Shown: positions 23,358-35,908, counted from the stretch's first letter. The stretch: DNA of 64,000 nt from Otis tarda (GCA_026413225.1 CM048591.1:43381303-43445302); one strand, 5' to 3'. Program-made: numbers and translations. Notes: generated by a model from the sequence alone, not told the origin.

Positions 23358-23701
23358 AGAATCATAGAATGGTTTACGTTGGAAGGGACCTTTAAAGGTC
23401 TTCTAGTCCAAGCCCCCTGCAAGGAGCAGGGACACCTCCAACTAGATCAGGTTGCTCAGAGGCCCGACCAACCTGGCCTTGAATGTTTCCAGGGATGGGC
23501 CATCAACCACCTCTCTGGGCAACCTGTTCCAGTGTTCTGCCACTCTCATTGTGAAAAATGTCTTCCTTATATCCAGCCTAAATCTACCTATTTCTATTTT
23601 AAAATCATTACCCCTAGTCCTATCACAACGGGCCCTGCTAAAAAGCTACTCCCTGTTTTTCTTATAAGCCCCCTGTAGGTACTGGGAGACCCCTGTAAGG
23701 T
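23358..23701 (-). mobile_element. CR1 LINE, 3' end, minus strand
   Basis: It starts at the left with AGAATCATAGAATGG, the reverse complement of the CR1 3' tail. GGAAGGGACC, AACCTGGCCTTGAATG, CCACCTCTCTGGGCAACC and TGTTCCAGTG follow, all standard CR1 3' words in antisense. The copy is 5'-truncated after about 340 bases, near CTGGGAGACCCCTGTAAGG, as is usual for CR1. Open frames in this stretch are repeat-derived and not genes. Confidence 0.96.
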
Positions 23702-24299
23702 GTGAGCTTCAAGCTGCGCTGGTGGAACACAGCCTGCAAGGCCTAGTCCTCATGAAAGCAGCCTTCCATTTTATGCCTGGCTGTTCTTTCCGCTATTTGA
23801 ACCTTCTGACTTTGATCTTTGTTTCAGTGACTCAGTACTTGCTTTGAGAAACACTTTGTATTCCAGAGTGTTTCTCTAATTATTCCAAATTCACAAGTCC
23901 AGTTAGTGAGGTGAATAAAGGACGCTGGCTGGAAAGTCTAGGAATTGTTATGCTTCTTCGGAGAACCGCTGCCTGCATGGCTGAGCTTGGGAACCCTGGG
24001 ATGAGCTCCTCTCAGAGACTGAGTGGTTTTCATGAGTTTTTCTTCAGACCGCTTGATTTCTGTGCTGACCTGTTTGTCCACAATTTAGATTATGTTGGAA
24101 GGAAGATTTAAAGCATTGCCGCCTCCCCCCTCCAGCCCTCCACCTCCACAGGCTTCCCTTTAAAATGCATTTTTCAGAGTCCCATGCTGATCATGTTGTG
24201 AATATACGTAGTGTAAAGGGTAAGGCAACGGCAGAGAGTTTGATCCTTCTAGGCACTGGGTCTAGCTCCGTGTCTGTCAGTCCGTTGGCTACAAGTAGG

Positions 24300-24640
24300 G
24301 TTAATGGGAGCTGCAAGGTACTTCCCCACGAGTGTCGGGGCAGCGCAGGGCCGGGGGCTCTTCATGGGGGTCCATCAGGGTAGGGCCTGGCAGCCAGGCC
24401 TGTCCCACCACCACAGCCAGGAGTGGGGCAGCCAGGCGGCCCAGTGCTGGTGTGACCATGCTCTTGTCTGTACACCAGCTGCGATGCACCTTGTTCGTAA
24501 AATGGCTGCAAAGTGCTGCCCAACCTCAGTGGCAATTCATGGCAGTTGGCGTAGTCACAGGTGGCTGCGTGAGGTATGCAGCACTGGAGAACCTGGCCCT
24601 GAAGCGATAAGAGTCCCACATAGTGTGAGTCAACAGGTGT
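24300..24640. other. GC-rich patch, unclassified
   Basis: This stretch is clearly richer in G and C than the surrounding intron and holds several overlapping open frames on both strands (85-112 codons), which is expected where stop codons are rare. No conserved motif, splice-bounded exon or repeat family was recognised. It lies about 600 bases from the GPCR-like segment, on whose strand it would be downstream. Confidence 0.4.
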
Positions 24641-25239
24641 GACCCTGTCTCTGTATCAGAGTGCTTGGTGTCTGTGTCAGGATTTCATAGTGAAATGAAC
24701 AGGAATTTGTTTAATTCAGAATCGCCTGATTTTGGCTGAAGAGCTGTTGCACGTGTTTTCCTTGCCTGGCTCACCCGTTTCAAGAGGCTTTGAAGATCTG
24801 GCACTAGTTCAAATGCAAGTGCTTCACAATTATACAGTAGAGAATGGCAGCACAACACCAGCATACTGACGTGGCCTACTTTAGCTCTTGCCTGTTTTAA
24901 TATGAAAAGTGCATTCAGAGGATTCACAGGCCAGACCTGAAGTACTCTGTGTAGTTCTTCAGAGTGTGATATCCAGTCGCTTAGTAGAGACGTGAGCATA
25001 AACAGAACTGCAAATAGCATCGGCTTTTGCCCACTGCTATTTACAGGTAAAATTAAGAACAAAGAATTTCCCTCTTCAAAGTTTGTATTACAGAGCTAGA
25101 GCAGCGAAGGTCCTAAGTGTTTGTTTTATATATTGGTCTTATAAAGCTACAATAAATACAGGGTTGGTCAAAACTATCCCTGTGAAGCTTTTCCCAGCTA
25201 GTTGTAAAGGAAGCCCAGTCTTGTGGGCTGAAATACTTG

Positions 25240-25440
25240 TTATAAAGCAGGCTCTGCCTGCAAATGTATGAAACAGAAGTCTCCTCCTTTGCTGTGGCCA
25301 AGCGTCCAGGCTGTGTGCAAAGGTGAGCCATTCAGGCAGGTTTGTGCTGCCCGGAGTAAGGGGCGCCGATTGCTTGCCGCTCTTCTGACCTTGCTGCGCA
25401 GGAAGCTATAGGCGTAGGGATGCAGTGCTGAGTCGGAGAA
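25240..25440 (-). CDS. Candidate terminal exon of a rhodopsin-class GPCR (helix 7, helix 8, tail)
   Basis: On the minus strand the sequence TTTTGCTGTTTCAG at 25454-25441 is a good splice acceptor. It is followed in phase 0 by FSDSALHPYAYSFL and then RSKVRRAASNRR, and an open frame continues to TAA at 25242-25240 (66 codons). The first block resembles helix 7 of class A receptors (NSALNPxxYxFL), with His in place of the NPxxY asparagine. The basic stretch resembles helix 8. An HP variant is not unprecedented; I recall HPY in GPR101, and YSLLR after the motif in GPR26 and GPR78. The receptor cannot be named. No upstream exons with helices 1-6 were found, so it may be a relic or a chance match. 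It is antisense to NTRK2. Confidence 0.35.
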   Translation of the reverse strand, partial: FSDSALHPYAYSFLRSKVRRAASNRRPLLRAAQTCLNGSPLHTAWTLGHSKGGDFCFIHLQAEPAL

Positions 25441-26904
25441 CTGAAACAGCAAAAGACGAGGAAATTAAATGTTGTTTCTCATGAAAGCTCTGTATACTTA
25501 TGTATTTTGGCTTGAAAGACTCCTACCCTCAGCATGCATGGTGTAGACTGTGTGAGTTGATTAGACAACCTGAGTGTACCGACTGTAGCAGTGGTGCCAG
25601 AGGTAGCTGCATAGCTTCGTGTACCAGAAAATCTGCACCCTGCCAAGTGCTTTGCAGAAAGCAAATGTGTTCATGCATGCATGAAGATCAAAAGCCCAGT
25701 GAAGCTTGTTGCTAGCTGAGCTCTCCAGAATGGTCTTGGGAGCTAAAGAAGATAAACTCCACTGAGGCAGAGGCCGTCCCTGTCCTTGCTCAGCAGCAGC
25801 TCTGCTGTCAGAAGAGTTCCTGCCTCTGTAGTTAGTGAGAGCTGTGCCTCTGTGCTCTGGTTTTTCAGATTCACAGTTAACATTTCATCTGTAGGTTTAC
25901 GACACTGATTTTAATCAAAATATGTAAAGAAATATGCAGTTAATTGCAAATTTAAATTACAATGCTGGAGGTGCATTTTGTAATAGATGCAGTTATTGCC
26001 CTTGTTTGTTTCTTTCATCTGCACACATTACAGTCATAAAATTGAAAGGGTATGTATATTTCCAGATGTAGTAAAAAATGTATTCATTCTTTTAATTTCG
26101 TTTTAATGCACATTTCTCTAATTTTATATATATAATTTAACTCTTCTTATCTTATTTGAATAATTTGACCAGAAATCATGGACTACAAATATCCATGTTT
26201 CATTTTAAAATAATTCTAAATAATTAAGCCATGTTCATTCTTTTTGGTAGTTCTGGATTCACCCCTGCAGACTTGTCAGTGGAATTAATTTGATAAATCA
26301 AATTTCTTCATAGCATGTCAGGCACTTAATTTTTTAGAGGTTTAACTATATGACAGTTTATTATGCTAGATTGTAACCTGTACTGCACAGAACGGTATTT
26401 TTTATTATTTTTAAACAAAAACAGCTATTTCACATTTGATAGTAATAAGCTAGCTAAAAAACCATCTGCCAAATTGTTCTCAGATAAACAGAGGTCCCCA
26501 AGCTAATTTCTAAGACTGTCCTGTATTTGGCTGAATACAAGGCTGCAGAAGTTCAGTGTAGAGGGCAGTCTTTCATTTTTAATGGGAAGTCAGAAGCACA
26601 TAAAAATAGCTTTATGGATGGAATTCTTATTTAAATCTAGTTTTTCCAATAGAGAGACACATTATGGTGTAGATCCCTTCTCTTTTCAACTTCATCAATA
26701 GCAACACATTTGTTCAATTTTCTGCCACAGCAATCCCCCCCAAAATGTTCCAGCTACATTAGCAATTATGTGTTGTTTCCAAAGAGCTCAGAGTCCCGAG
26801 AGTTGTTAGTGGCCTTACCATCTTACAGAGCAGAAATAATAAAGATAACCCTTTCCCCTCTAAGGTTACAAAATTATAAAAGCAACCTTTTTTCTTTTCC
26901 TTAG

Positions 26905-27005
26905 AGTACGAAACCACGCCTAATGATCTTGGAGACACCACAAATAACAGTAATCAAATCACTTCTACGGATGTTTCCAACAAAGAGAATGAAGATAGCA
27001 TCACT
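26905..27005 (+). CDS. NTRK2: NTRK2 exon: juxtamembrane extracellular stalk
   Basis: This 101-nt exon starts in phase 1, joins the 33-nt exon to read DVYEYETTPNDLGDTTNNSNQ, and ends in phase 0 after ENEDSIT, immediately before the membrane span. The stalk is rich in Asp, Asn, Thr and Ser. It aligns with the human TrkB stalk pattern IYEDYGTAANDIGDTTN. It likely provides a flexible, glycosylated spacer between the ligand-binding Ig domain and the membrane. If the 33-nt exon is skipped, the phase-1 donor at 17405 joins this exon directly in frame. The acceptor is CCTTAG and the donor ACT|GTAAGT is near consensus. Confidence 0.96.
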
Positions 27006-28225
27006 GTAAGTATATACATTGTTTCCTGGTCTGTAATCTTGGCGGACTTTCTGCCTGTACAACTCAAAAAAACTACAGAGATTGTAATAGGACCTAGAGC
27101 TACTAATAAACCAGAGCCATTACTGTATGTGATCAAAACTCAGAAGAGGAAATAAAATCAATGCTCCCCACTTCTGCCCTCTCCACATTTTTTGGAAGAC
27201 AGAATCACTTTTAAGTCCAAGTAAGATTACTGGTTATTTCATGCTTTTCTGAACAATTAACTAATTTTTTAGCCTAATACTATGCCTCTAATTTTAGCTA
27301 AGGAAAGCAACTCTTTATTTACAAAACAAAGGTAATTTGTTGTTTGAATTCTGGTCCTGGAGTCAGCTTCTCCGTACAGACAGTATGAGCTGCAATGAAC
27401 CTTCAAATTCTAATTGTGTGTTTTTAAGACATGATTTCATACAGGTTTTTGATTGAACAATTTACAGTACATTTTAGTATAAGTAGCTGAATTGATGTGC
27501 CTCCTCCTTTGATGCCTTGTTTCTCATGCTCTTCTGAATAGAATTGTTGGAAACCTGTAGAGGGTGGCCAGCCTGATTGATATTGCAGCCCCTTGCATCA
27601 ATGACTTAGTAAAGCAGCAGGCAGTGGAGTGTGTTTGTGAACCAGAGAGCAGACTGATTTGGGACACTGTGCTAAAAATTTGGGAGGATCCCCAGACAGT
27701 CTTGTCTCATCTGATAAGAGACTCGTTGAATGGTTGAGGCTGGAAAGGACCTTTGGAAATCCTCTGTGCTTAAAGCGAGGCCAGTGTGGTTGCCCAGGGT
27801 TGTGTCCAGTCTTCTTTTGTTATGTCCAGGGATGGACACTCCACAGCTACTCTGGGCAACCTATACCAGTGTACAACTGCCCTCACAGTAATTTTTTTTT
27901 TCCCTACATGCTTTTATTACATATTTTCTTATAACATGCCACTCTGCTGGAAGGGAAAGGAGTGATGTCACTTCCTGTCACCTGCCTTGAATGTGTAGGA
28001 TGCTGAAAAAGTTGTTCTCAGAGGTGTCTGAATCTCTGTTTTCTGCAGGATAGAATAAACCTCAACAGGTGGCTGTTTTCTGGACTCTTTGATATAAGCA
28101 CAAATGTTTCCCAGTTGAAATGAGTCTCTTTACCTAGCTGGGTTAATCTGAATGTATACTGATTGTCTCTGAAGGTAGTTCATTAGAACAAAACAAGCAT
28201 ATCTGTTTGTGTGTTTTTTCTTTAG
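27006..28225 (+). other. NTRK2: NTRK2 intron before the transmembrane exon
   Basis: A 1.2-kb intron. A decayed minus-strand CR1 is present at 27722-27930. Otherwise no features were seen. It ends with a GTGTTTTTTCTTTAG acceptor. Confidence 0.85.
27722..27930 (-). mobile_element. Degraded CR1 LINE 3' fragment, minus strand
   Basis: The antisense CR1 words are recognisable though mutated: GAATGGTTGAGGCTGG, AAAGGACCTTTGG, CAGGGATGGACACTCCAC, CTCTGGGCAACCT and CCAGTGTACAACTGCCCTCA. It is more diverged than the copies at 47432 or 50180, and so probably older. Confidence 0.85.
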
Positions 28226-28325
28226 GTGTACGTTGTGGTGGGAATTGCAGCACTGGTGTGCACTGGCTTAGTAATAATGCTCATTATTCTGAAGTTTGGA
28301 AGACACTCTAAGTTTGGGATGAAAG
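28226..28325 (+). CDS. NTRK2: NTRK2 exon: transmembrane helix
   Basis: This 100-nt exon encodes the single membrane span: VYVVVGIAALVCTGLVIMLI followed by ILKF, then the basic stop-transfer GRHSKFGMK. It starts in phase 0 and ends in phase 1 (first base of the Gly codon), exactly where full-length and truncated Trk receptors diverge. RHSKFGMKG at the inner membrane face is shared with human TrkB. The acceptor is TTCTTTAG and the donor AAAG|GTAAGG is strong. The next exon used decides the form: the kinase path, the T1 tail (which in mammals reads FVLFHKIPLDG after this junction), or possibly the candidate at 49801. Confidence 0.97.
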
Positions 28326-31300
28326 GTAAGGAGGGTTGTTTTTTATACCTTGCAGAATTGTTGAGGATTGTATGAGCTGATACTATAGGCTTCTGCACTT
28401 AGAACAGTGAAAATAACTAGATTAAGTGCCATCATATCTAGTGTTTCATTTATTCATCAGGTAAGTACGGGAAGAGGGAGATGTAGACAGAGTGTAGAAT
28501 TTTGGAGCAAACACTTCTCTTTTTTTCTTGTGACAAATCCTATTTCTCTACCTTCTGCTGCAAAGCCCCCTGGGACACTTCCTGGAGTAAAATATTACTT
28601 GAGTCAGTGTAGGCAGGAAGAAGATAGGAAATTAAATTTATTCTGATATGCGTTTGATTACAAAAGTTTGACGAGAGTCTGTGCTGTGTGTAAGAAGTAC
28701 TTCAGACCGTACTACAATGTCATGTTAAGGTCATAGATTCAAGGGGAAGCAATGACAAAAGTGGAAGGTGCATTTGCAGTGGATGCTGTCATTCTGAAGC
28801 TGACATGCATTTTCTTGAGCTTTTGTTTGTGTCTTGGGAAGCAGTAGCTGGAGAGAGTGCAAGCGTTGATATCCGTGTGGAAGGGGGAAATCTCAGCCCT
28901 TCCATTTATTCATTTATTCATTTTACAGCCAGATGGAGGCATGTGTAACATGGAGGTGTCTGCAGCAACTCCATTACTGTATTATTTTACTGATATCATC
29001 AGTCTGTATCTGGTGATGTGGGTGAAATTGTGTTAAAAAAAAAGAAAAATAAAATAAACACTTGCTGTCTTGCTATGAGGACTAGAAGGTACTTTGTGCT
29101 AAAGGAGATGAGCTTTTGTTCTTAAGATGTGTAGATGAGAGTCTGTGGAGAGAGTGGTAAGTAATCTTTTGGTAGGCTCCTGTTAACTGCATATTCTTCC
29201 TCTCAGCTGTGTTTATGACGTAGTACCACATGACGTATATATTTGTAACACTTACTTGCTCTTTACAAGTGCTCTTTTCAGAGATATCTACTGTATATTT
29301 GGCATTTCTATATTCTGTTTAGAGGAGAGTTCCTGGAATAAATGAGATTTGAGCAGAGCAGAAATGTAGCGGTGCAGGTTCACTTGCTAGCATGGTAACC
29401 TTTTCTCTCAGCTCCTTCTGATATGACATAGTCTCTGCTCTTTGGGGTAGCATTAAAAGAGGACAGTCATTGTTAAATACCCTGAATAGCAACATGGAGA
29501 CAACAGAATAGAGCTGCAGAGTTTTGACCGAAGACTAGAAAAAACTGTCTGTGGCTGAACAGCAGTTCAGCATAAATTTTATTTGTGTCTGAAGCTTTTT
29601 GAATTGTGTTTAGAGAGCTGAAGTAGGTGAAAGCTAAGTTAGAGCAACAATGAGAAATGTCTGATGTTAGTGCTTTAGAACTGAGTGCTTGTTAAGTTTT
29701 TCAAAACTAAGTTTTGTACTTTAGGTACAACTTTTCTCACAAAAATAATGTTCTTGCCTGATCAGTAAGTTTGACCTTAGTAGTTTTTTGTTGCAGAACT
29801 GTTTATGTAGATCCTATTTCAGGAAGGATACACTTTGGGGGAAATAACTATATGAAATTATGAAGAGGCAGCAACCTCATATATGGTGTTTATTTTGTTG
29901 TTTAAATTTGACCAGTGATGGTTAGGACGATCAGTAAAATGAGTTCACAGTTCAGGTACACTTCTTCAAAAACTAACCACAGATGTAGTAATAGCGAAAT
30001 GTCACTGTGAGCTACAAATAACTCTTGAACATTTCATTAGAAAGGAGTGACCTTCAGTTGTCCCTGAAGTGAGCATCAAACTTCTCCAAAGTTTGCATTC
30101 ACACTTGAGCTTCACAGTCTGAATCTATCCAAAGTCCCAGAAACACTCTTTCCATTTATCATCGTTAGTATTATTGAATTTATATTAAAGCAATATTTTA
30201 AAACCTGAGATTAGAATACCAAATCAATATGTAATGCCCAGAGTAATAATAAAATATTACCTGCTGTGAAAAGCCTGCAGTGTAAGTATATATTGAGAAT
30301 TCATAAATGGAGATAAACAGGCTATTTGACCATGAGTAAAATAAGGCAAAGGTGAAGTGACATTTTTGTGGTCGGTACTGATCAGTACAATACATTTAAA
30401 ATGAGTACCTTGTAAATTCTGAATGAAAGGAATAAAAGCCAGCTACCTGTGAACAACTTGAGTCATTTGCCATTGAATTCAGCAGCAGCAAAATTAGTCC
30501 CAGGTTAGCATACAGACACTGTGTTATAGTTGGTGGTTTAATAAGCAGTCTTAGTAGGGAAATGGGAGTAAAATACCCAGATTGCTGTAGAAAATATTTA
30601 TAAAATAAGATTTAAAAATACTCTTTTCAAATCTTCCCCCAAATATTAACTTATATCTTGCATTCATGAGAAGGACCTTCCTGAGTTACATCAGGCAGAA
30701 ATGCATGAAAGGCTGTGCTTTATTTTTCTGTTATGTTGTGGGAACACAACGCAGTCACCTCAGACACAGTGTCACTAAATGTCTCCCCACCCTTCTTCAG
30801 CAAGTACTTTGGAAAATACCAAAATAGTCACTCAGTGACTGGAGCAGCGAAACTGGTACTCAATGGTATTTTTCATGTAACCATGTACATGGAAAAAAAT
30901 GTTCCACTGAAGATCAAAAAAAGAAGTGTTTAAATAGGCAATCAGCACTGTGCGTCCCATAGGAAATGTCTCTATGTAAGGGATGGAATTTTTACCCCAT
31001 TTGGGTTCACAGTAGGTAACTGCAGCTTCAGGAAGACATTGTTTTATGCCTCATTTTTAAATGCCAGTTTATCCCATCTTTTGCATGGGCATCATCTGTC
31101 CACTTCTTAGACTGTGTCCTTGCTGAGTCGTTCTGCACTTAAAGAGCTTGAGCATGGTTGGAGTGTGGAACTGGCAGTGATGGCGTCCCTGGAAAGAGAT
31201 GCGGAGCAGGCAGTTGTGCCTGAGCTATGCTGTATCAGAGCTGCCTGTACCTGGAAACACTGTATGTGCTGAAGAGCTGCAGAGGCTGCCACACAGCTCA

Positions 31301-34300
31301 CGTGGCCCCATTGGTTTCTTTCCATTACTGTACTGAGCAGAAAAGAGTTCAGTTTGTATGACAGGGAGCACCAGATCCTCCGGTGCTTCTAGTACTTTGG
31401 CAGTACTGATCTCTTAGCAAGATCTGTTGAAGAGCTGTGTAAAAATGAGTTAACCTATCTTTTGGCTTCTCTCTTCATTTTGTGTATCTAAGATGAGGGG
31501 ACAGCTTGGGATATGTTCATTTCACTTTTACCTTTCCAAATTGTAGTAATAGGGTGGTTTTGCAGATAAGGAGGACAAGTAAAGCTTGCGTTCACTGTCA
31601 GTAACAAAGCAAAAATATTTTGTTTGTGATGTTCTGGATTCTGGTTGAAGTTGGGTTGCACCATACAAGGCAATTGCTTTAATTCTTGCTTTGCTTATTT
31701 TCACTCTGTCTTTTAGAGCTAGAGGAAATAGCAGATGCTGATTATTAACTTCGGGAACAGTATTAGTACAGAACTGGTCTGTGGTCTGTACTGGAGGAGA
31801 CTTGAAATAGGGTTAGTACAAAAAACCAATGCTGTTCTTTCTGCTCTGTGGATAAACTCTCATGTTGTGCTAGACTTCCAGACTTGCATGACAAAATCCA
31901 TCAGACTAACTGGTGAAACATAGTTCTCCCTAATTCTGTGTTTGTGTACATTTTAAACACCTTCTTATATAGGGTCTGCTGATAACAGCTTTGTGTGAAA
32001 AGCTGCTTTTGGTTGCTTGAATCTGGAGGTGAGATTTTTAGACCTTTGCAAGATGCTGCACCATAAATGGTGAAAGCTTCAGTTAATTTCTTAAATGTAT
32101 TCATTAAGATTTGTGGGTTGCTCTTACGAAACACCTTGGCTTGCTTGCTTGCTAGAGGATGTGAAAGTGATTATGGTGGGAATTCACTGATGGCTGCCAA
32201 CACAGCTTTTACCATTTTGTGTGTATTTCTGACTCCATCTAACCAGCTTATGAAACCAAAAAATAACAGGGGGGCTGGAGTAGAGAGGGCAGGGGAAGGT
32301 TTGTGGACTTCTTGAGAGGATTTGTGGAAAAATAATTCTAGTCCTGTTTTATTCTACCTACCCTGTTGAAAAATAAATGTAAATAAACAACTAGTTGCAA
32401 TATAACCAACCTGATAGACAGTTTGCAAATGTTCATATAGCAGTGTGCCACTAAGCATGAATGGAAGTATGGAGGAAACTGGTGGAAGATAAATCAGTGG
32501 ATAAAGTTTGAATAGCATAATTCAGTTAAAAGGATTAAAACATTTTTACTAATTTGAACTGTAGTAAATTTTAGTACCGAGTGTCCCTACTCTGGTAGCA
32601 AGGCAATATCCTTAGTGCTCCTTGCTTGCTAGGAAAGCTGGAAGTGATGTTATTGTCAAGCATATTACCACAGCTGCTTTACTGTAGAGATGAACAAAAT
32701 TTCTGTAGGTTTTACCAAACCCAGAAAGGAGGAGAGAACCCTCTCCTCCCTAAAGCAGCCCCTTCTGTCTTTTAAGAAGTTAACAAATAGGATCTGACAG
32801 ACGCAGAGGGAAACGTATGTGTACTTAATCCCTTTGGAGTGAGAAAGGTTTTTCTGAATATTTGTGTGAAGTTTCTGTCAGTGCTTGGAACTGTGTGCAG
32901 TAGCACAAATCCAAAGTTACAAACTGAGTCTGAAATTCCCATCGTACCCAGGCAGTGCAAACTATCTTCTTGAGTCTATGTCTTGAGCCTATGGTGCTTT
33001 GACAGGTGCTTACCCTTCCTTCAGTGCTCTCTGAACTACCTACCATGTCTAAACATTAAGTCCTGACTACAAATGCTTTGCCCCTTTCACACTCTTTCAA
33101 ATCTATGCAGTTCACGGTACAGAAATTTGTGTTTTTCTAATCAGGTAATGAGATCATGTGGGTTGATTTAAGAAAGAAAACAGTGTCCCTTTTAGGACAA
33201 ACACCCCAAAATACTACCTTTCATTCAAGCACTTGCTAGCTGCTTGTAATCATTTTTGCGTATAAGCAGAGGATACTGTGCTCTTTAACCAAGCTGACTA
33301 AAAGTCATGAACACACCCATGGATTTTGCCTGCCAAAGTCAAAACAGGGTACTTTTTCTTACTTCTTAATAGTTTTTTCTCTCAAGTGATTTCTGTAACT
33401 TCTGTGCTGGACCATTAGCTTCCTTGAAAACTTTTTAATTAAAAGCCTTGGTTATTCTAACAGGAGCACATTGATAATTGAGGAATATTTTTTCTTCTCT
33501 GTGTGTCATTCACTATATTGTTTTTGCTTGTAAACTCTTGTTACATTTTGCTCTTTGGTCCAAAAGATGGCACAGTAGAGGACAGCTTAGAACTCATCTT
33601 CACTTATGGTGTATTTATCAGTTTTGGTTTTTTTTTAGTTTGGGTAAGAGAAACTGTACAACTGCATGATAAAAGCCTCCTTACAAAGCAATATTGTTGT
33701 TCTGACACCATGCATCCATGATGACTTAAAGTTTTTAACCCTCTTTTACCAAAGTAATCATATTTACATGGTTTTAAATAAAATGCTGTCCAGGTAAGAG
33801 TGGAGTGTTTTACTGTTCTGTCTGAACATGACCATCTATTGAGGCTTTTGCGTATTCTTTTGGATGTACCTTTAGGGTCAGCAGGAAAAATCTTTTCTAT
33901 CTTGTTTGTCTGTAAGTATATAGGAAATGGTGATTGTATTCTCTGCTTTAATGTTTTACATGACGCCATGTTGTTGTAGGAGAGGGGGTGATTGCAAGGG
34001 ACTTCAGAACAAGCCCTGCTTCATTCACATTGGTGATTTAAGAATTCAGATTTTGGAGAGTTTAGATGACTAAGCGAGTGGTTTGAAGTCCTGATATGGG
34101 AAAAGGGGGAGCTGTTCTATTTATTGTTAACTCATGTATTACTACATGTATTGCTTAAGCAATTGAGTTGCTTATAGAATAGGAGAAAAATGAAATTTGG
34201 TTAGAATAGAATAGCTTTTACTCCTTTTAATTCTAAAGCAAGTAAAAAAGAAAAGGTTTGCATATTCAGCCAAGACCTGAAGTTTGACAAATATGATTTA

Positions 34301-34754
34301 ATGTTCAAATTGGTCTGTATTAGGCTTAAAGTGAGATCTTCCTAGACAGTTTTGCCTTGTTTACTAGATAATTAAGAAGATCAGTTTGTAGCTTGGAAAT
34401 ATGCTTACAGCTAGACCTTCATCAAGTCAGCAAAATCCTGAACTTTTTGAGTTTCCATTTGTACCTGTAGAAGTGATTTTGTCCTGTGTTGTTCCTACCC
34501 AAATGCTGATTCTGTGGGTGTTGATCCTTTAAAGTCTTTAGAACATTTCATTATTTAGTCAATGAGCAGAATATAAAAGAGGGATTAATTCATGTGAGTC
34601 AGTGTCGTAAGATAAGATGTTGAAAAAAATGAATGTGCTCAAATCTGCAGTATTTTTAGTGGGTAGACATGTAAAGGCAATGATGATATTGCTCATCTGA
34701 ACCACATATCAGAAGCTATTTTTATTGTTTGACATTGGCATTCCAGTCCCTGCA

Positions 34755-34875
34755 GTCATGGGCGGATCATACAAATTGTCTGTCTCAGGTGCATCACTCA
34801 TATAATGAGGGCAGTAATACTTACTTATCACATGAACATTTGGAAGATAGAGTTGTTAATGCTTCAAAGTACCTT
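34755..34875 (+). mobile_element. Probable MIR SINE relic
   Basis: The order TGTCTCAGGTGCATCACTC, ATATAATGAGGGCAGTAATACTT, ACTTATCACATGAACATTTGG and GAGTTGTTAATGCTTCAAAGTACC tracks the MIR core ('...CTCAGTTTCCTCATCTGTAAAATGGGGATAATAATACCTACC...GTTAATGC..AAAGTGC'). It is diverged, as expected for an amniote-wide element. The 67-codon ORF covering it is incidental. Confidence 0.5.
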
Positions 34876-35887
34876 ACTCTAAAGAAGCAAATTGCGAAAG
34901 TACTTAAAAGAATGAGAGTTCTTGTGAACTGATCTGCGAAAGTCATTTTGTGTGAAGGATTTTACAAAGATCTTAAAATATTTAAGCCACCATTCTCTTG
35001 TGTCCCAAAAAAGAAGAGGTGTCTCTTAAAGCATTGTTTTGGGGCCATACCCTATCAGAACACACTGTTAGGCATTTCTAGCTTTCAATTGTTAATATTT
35101 ATTATAACAGCTATTATATATATTATTTATATAAAATTTTGTCTCTAGGTCTCAGCTTTCTGTTTCTGTCTGCTACTAGTTTTCCTGCATCTGATGCTAA
35201 AGTGCAATATATGAGAGGCAAGTAGCTCTGGTTCTGTAGTAGGAACAAGCCAGTGGACAACATGCCCCACATATAACAAAGGTTTAGCGAGACATCTCAA
35301 ATCTGAAGCTGGGGAATTTTAAATGATGAGATGGTGTATTTGACTATGATCTCCTTTGACTGCCAAATTCAAACTCAATTATAATGAGTGACGAAGAAAA
35401 GGAGTTACTTACTACCTTGTTGAGAGCTTTTCATGATTCAGACTACTATACTGATGGATATTATTAACACAGGAAAATTATCTGAGGCCTCGTGTCTCAT
35501 ATTAGTAAGAATATATGAAAAGCAAGTGTAAACAAGTACCTGTTGTAGCCCACCCCCCTCCCCAAAAGAAGTATAGAAGCAGGTGATGGGATGAAGGAGT
35601 GCACATGTATATGGTATGGGTGAAGTGAGATGAACTGAAGAGCTAGGGAGATGCTGAGTAGAGGACAGCTTAGAGACAAAATGGAAAGAGACTGAAGAGT
35701 AATTAGACTAATCATGGATGAAGTGGAAATGAGGAGAGCTGAAAATCATAGTTGCCAGAGTTCTACCTTGGTATGGGCTGAGGCTCACAGGAATAGCACA
35801 GCTTCTAGATCAAGGTAGAAGAGAAGAGTCAGTCTTAAAGGTGTAAACTGCAGAGACCCATCCCTGTGTTCTGTCTACATCCACCTT

Positions 35888-35908
35888 TCATAGAATCATA
35901 GAATGGTT
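35888..35908 (-). mobile_element. CR1 3'-tail stub
   Basis: TCATAGAATCATAGAATGGTT is the antisense CR1 tail, but the sequence after it no longer resembles CR1. It is a very short insertion or the remains of a deleted copy. Confidence 0.75.

Larger units (their letters stand above)
22190..26904 (+). other. NTRK2: NTRK2 intron between the two juxtamembrane exons
   Basis: About 4.7 kb. It contains a minus-strand CR1 (23358-23701), a GC-rich patch (24300-24640) and a minus-strand GPCR-like exon candidate (25240-25440). A 125-codon minus-strand ORF at 24685-25062 has no recognisable motif. The rest is AT-rich, especially 25860-26900. The acceptor is TTTTTTCTTTTCCTTAG. Confidence 0.85.

Noticed and set aside
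24685-25062. 125-codon minus-strand ORF just downstream of the GPCR-like segment
   Set aside because: In AT-rich DNA of this size a few ORFs of such length are expected by chance. It shows no membrane-helix pattern or known motif.
12216-28325. Assignment of the receptor to NTRK3 or NTRK1
   Set aside because: [26 protein letters not shown] and [13 protein letters not shown] are the TrkB pattern; TrkC and TrkA differ strongly in the second Ig domain.
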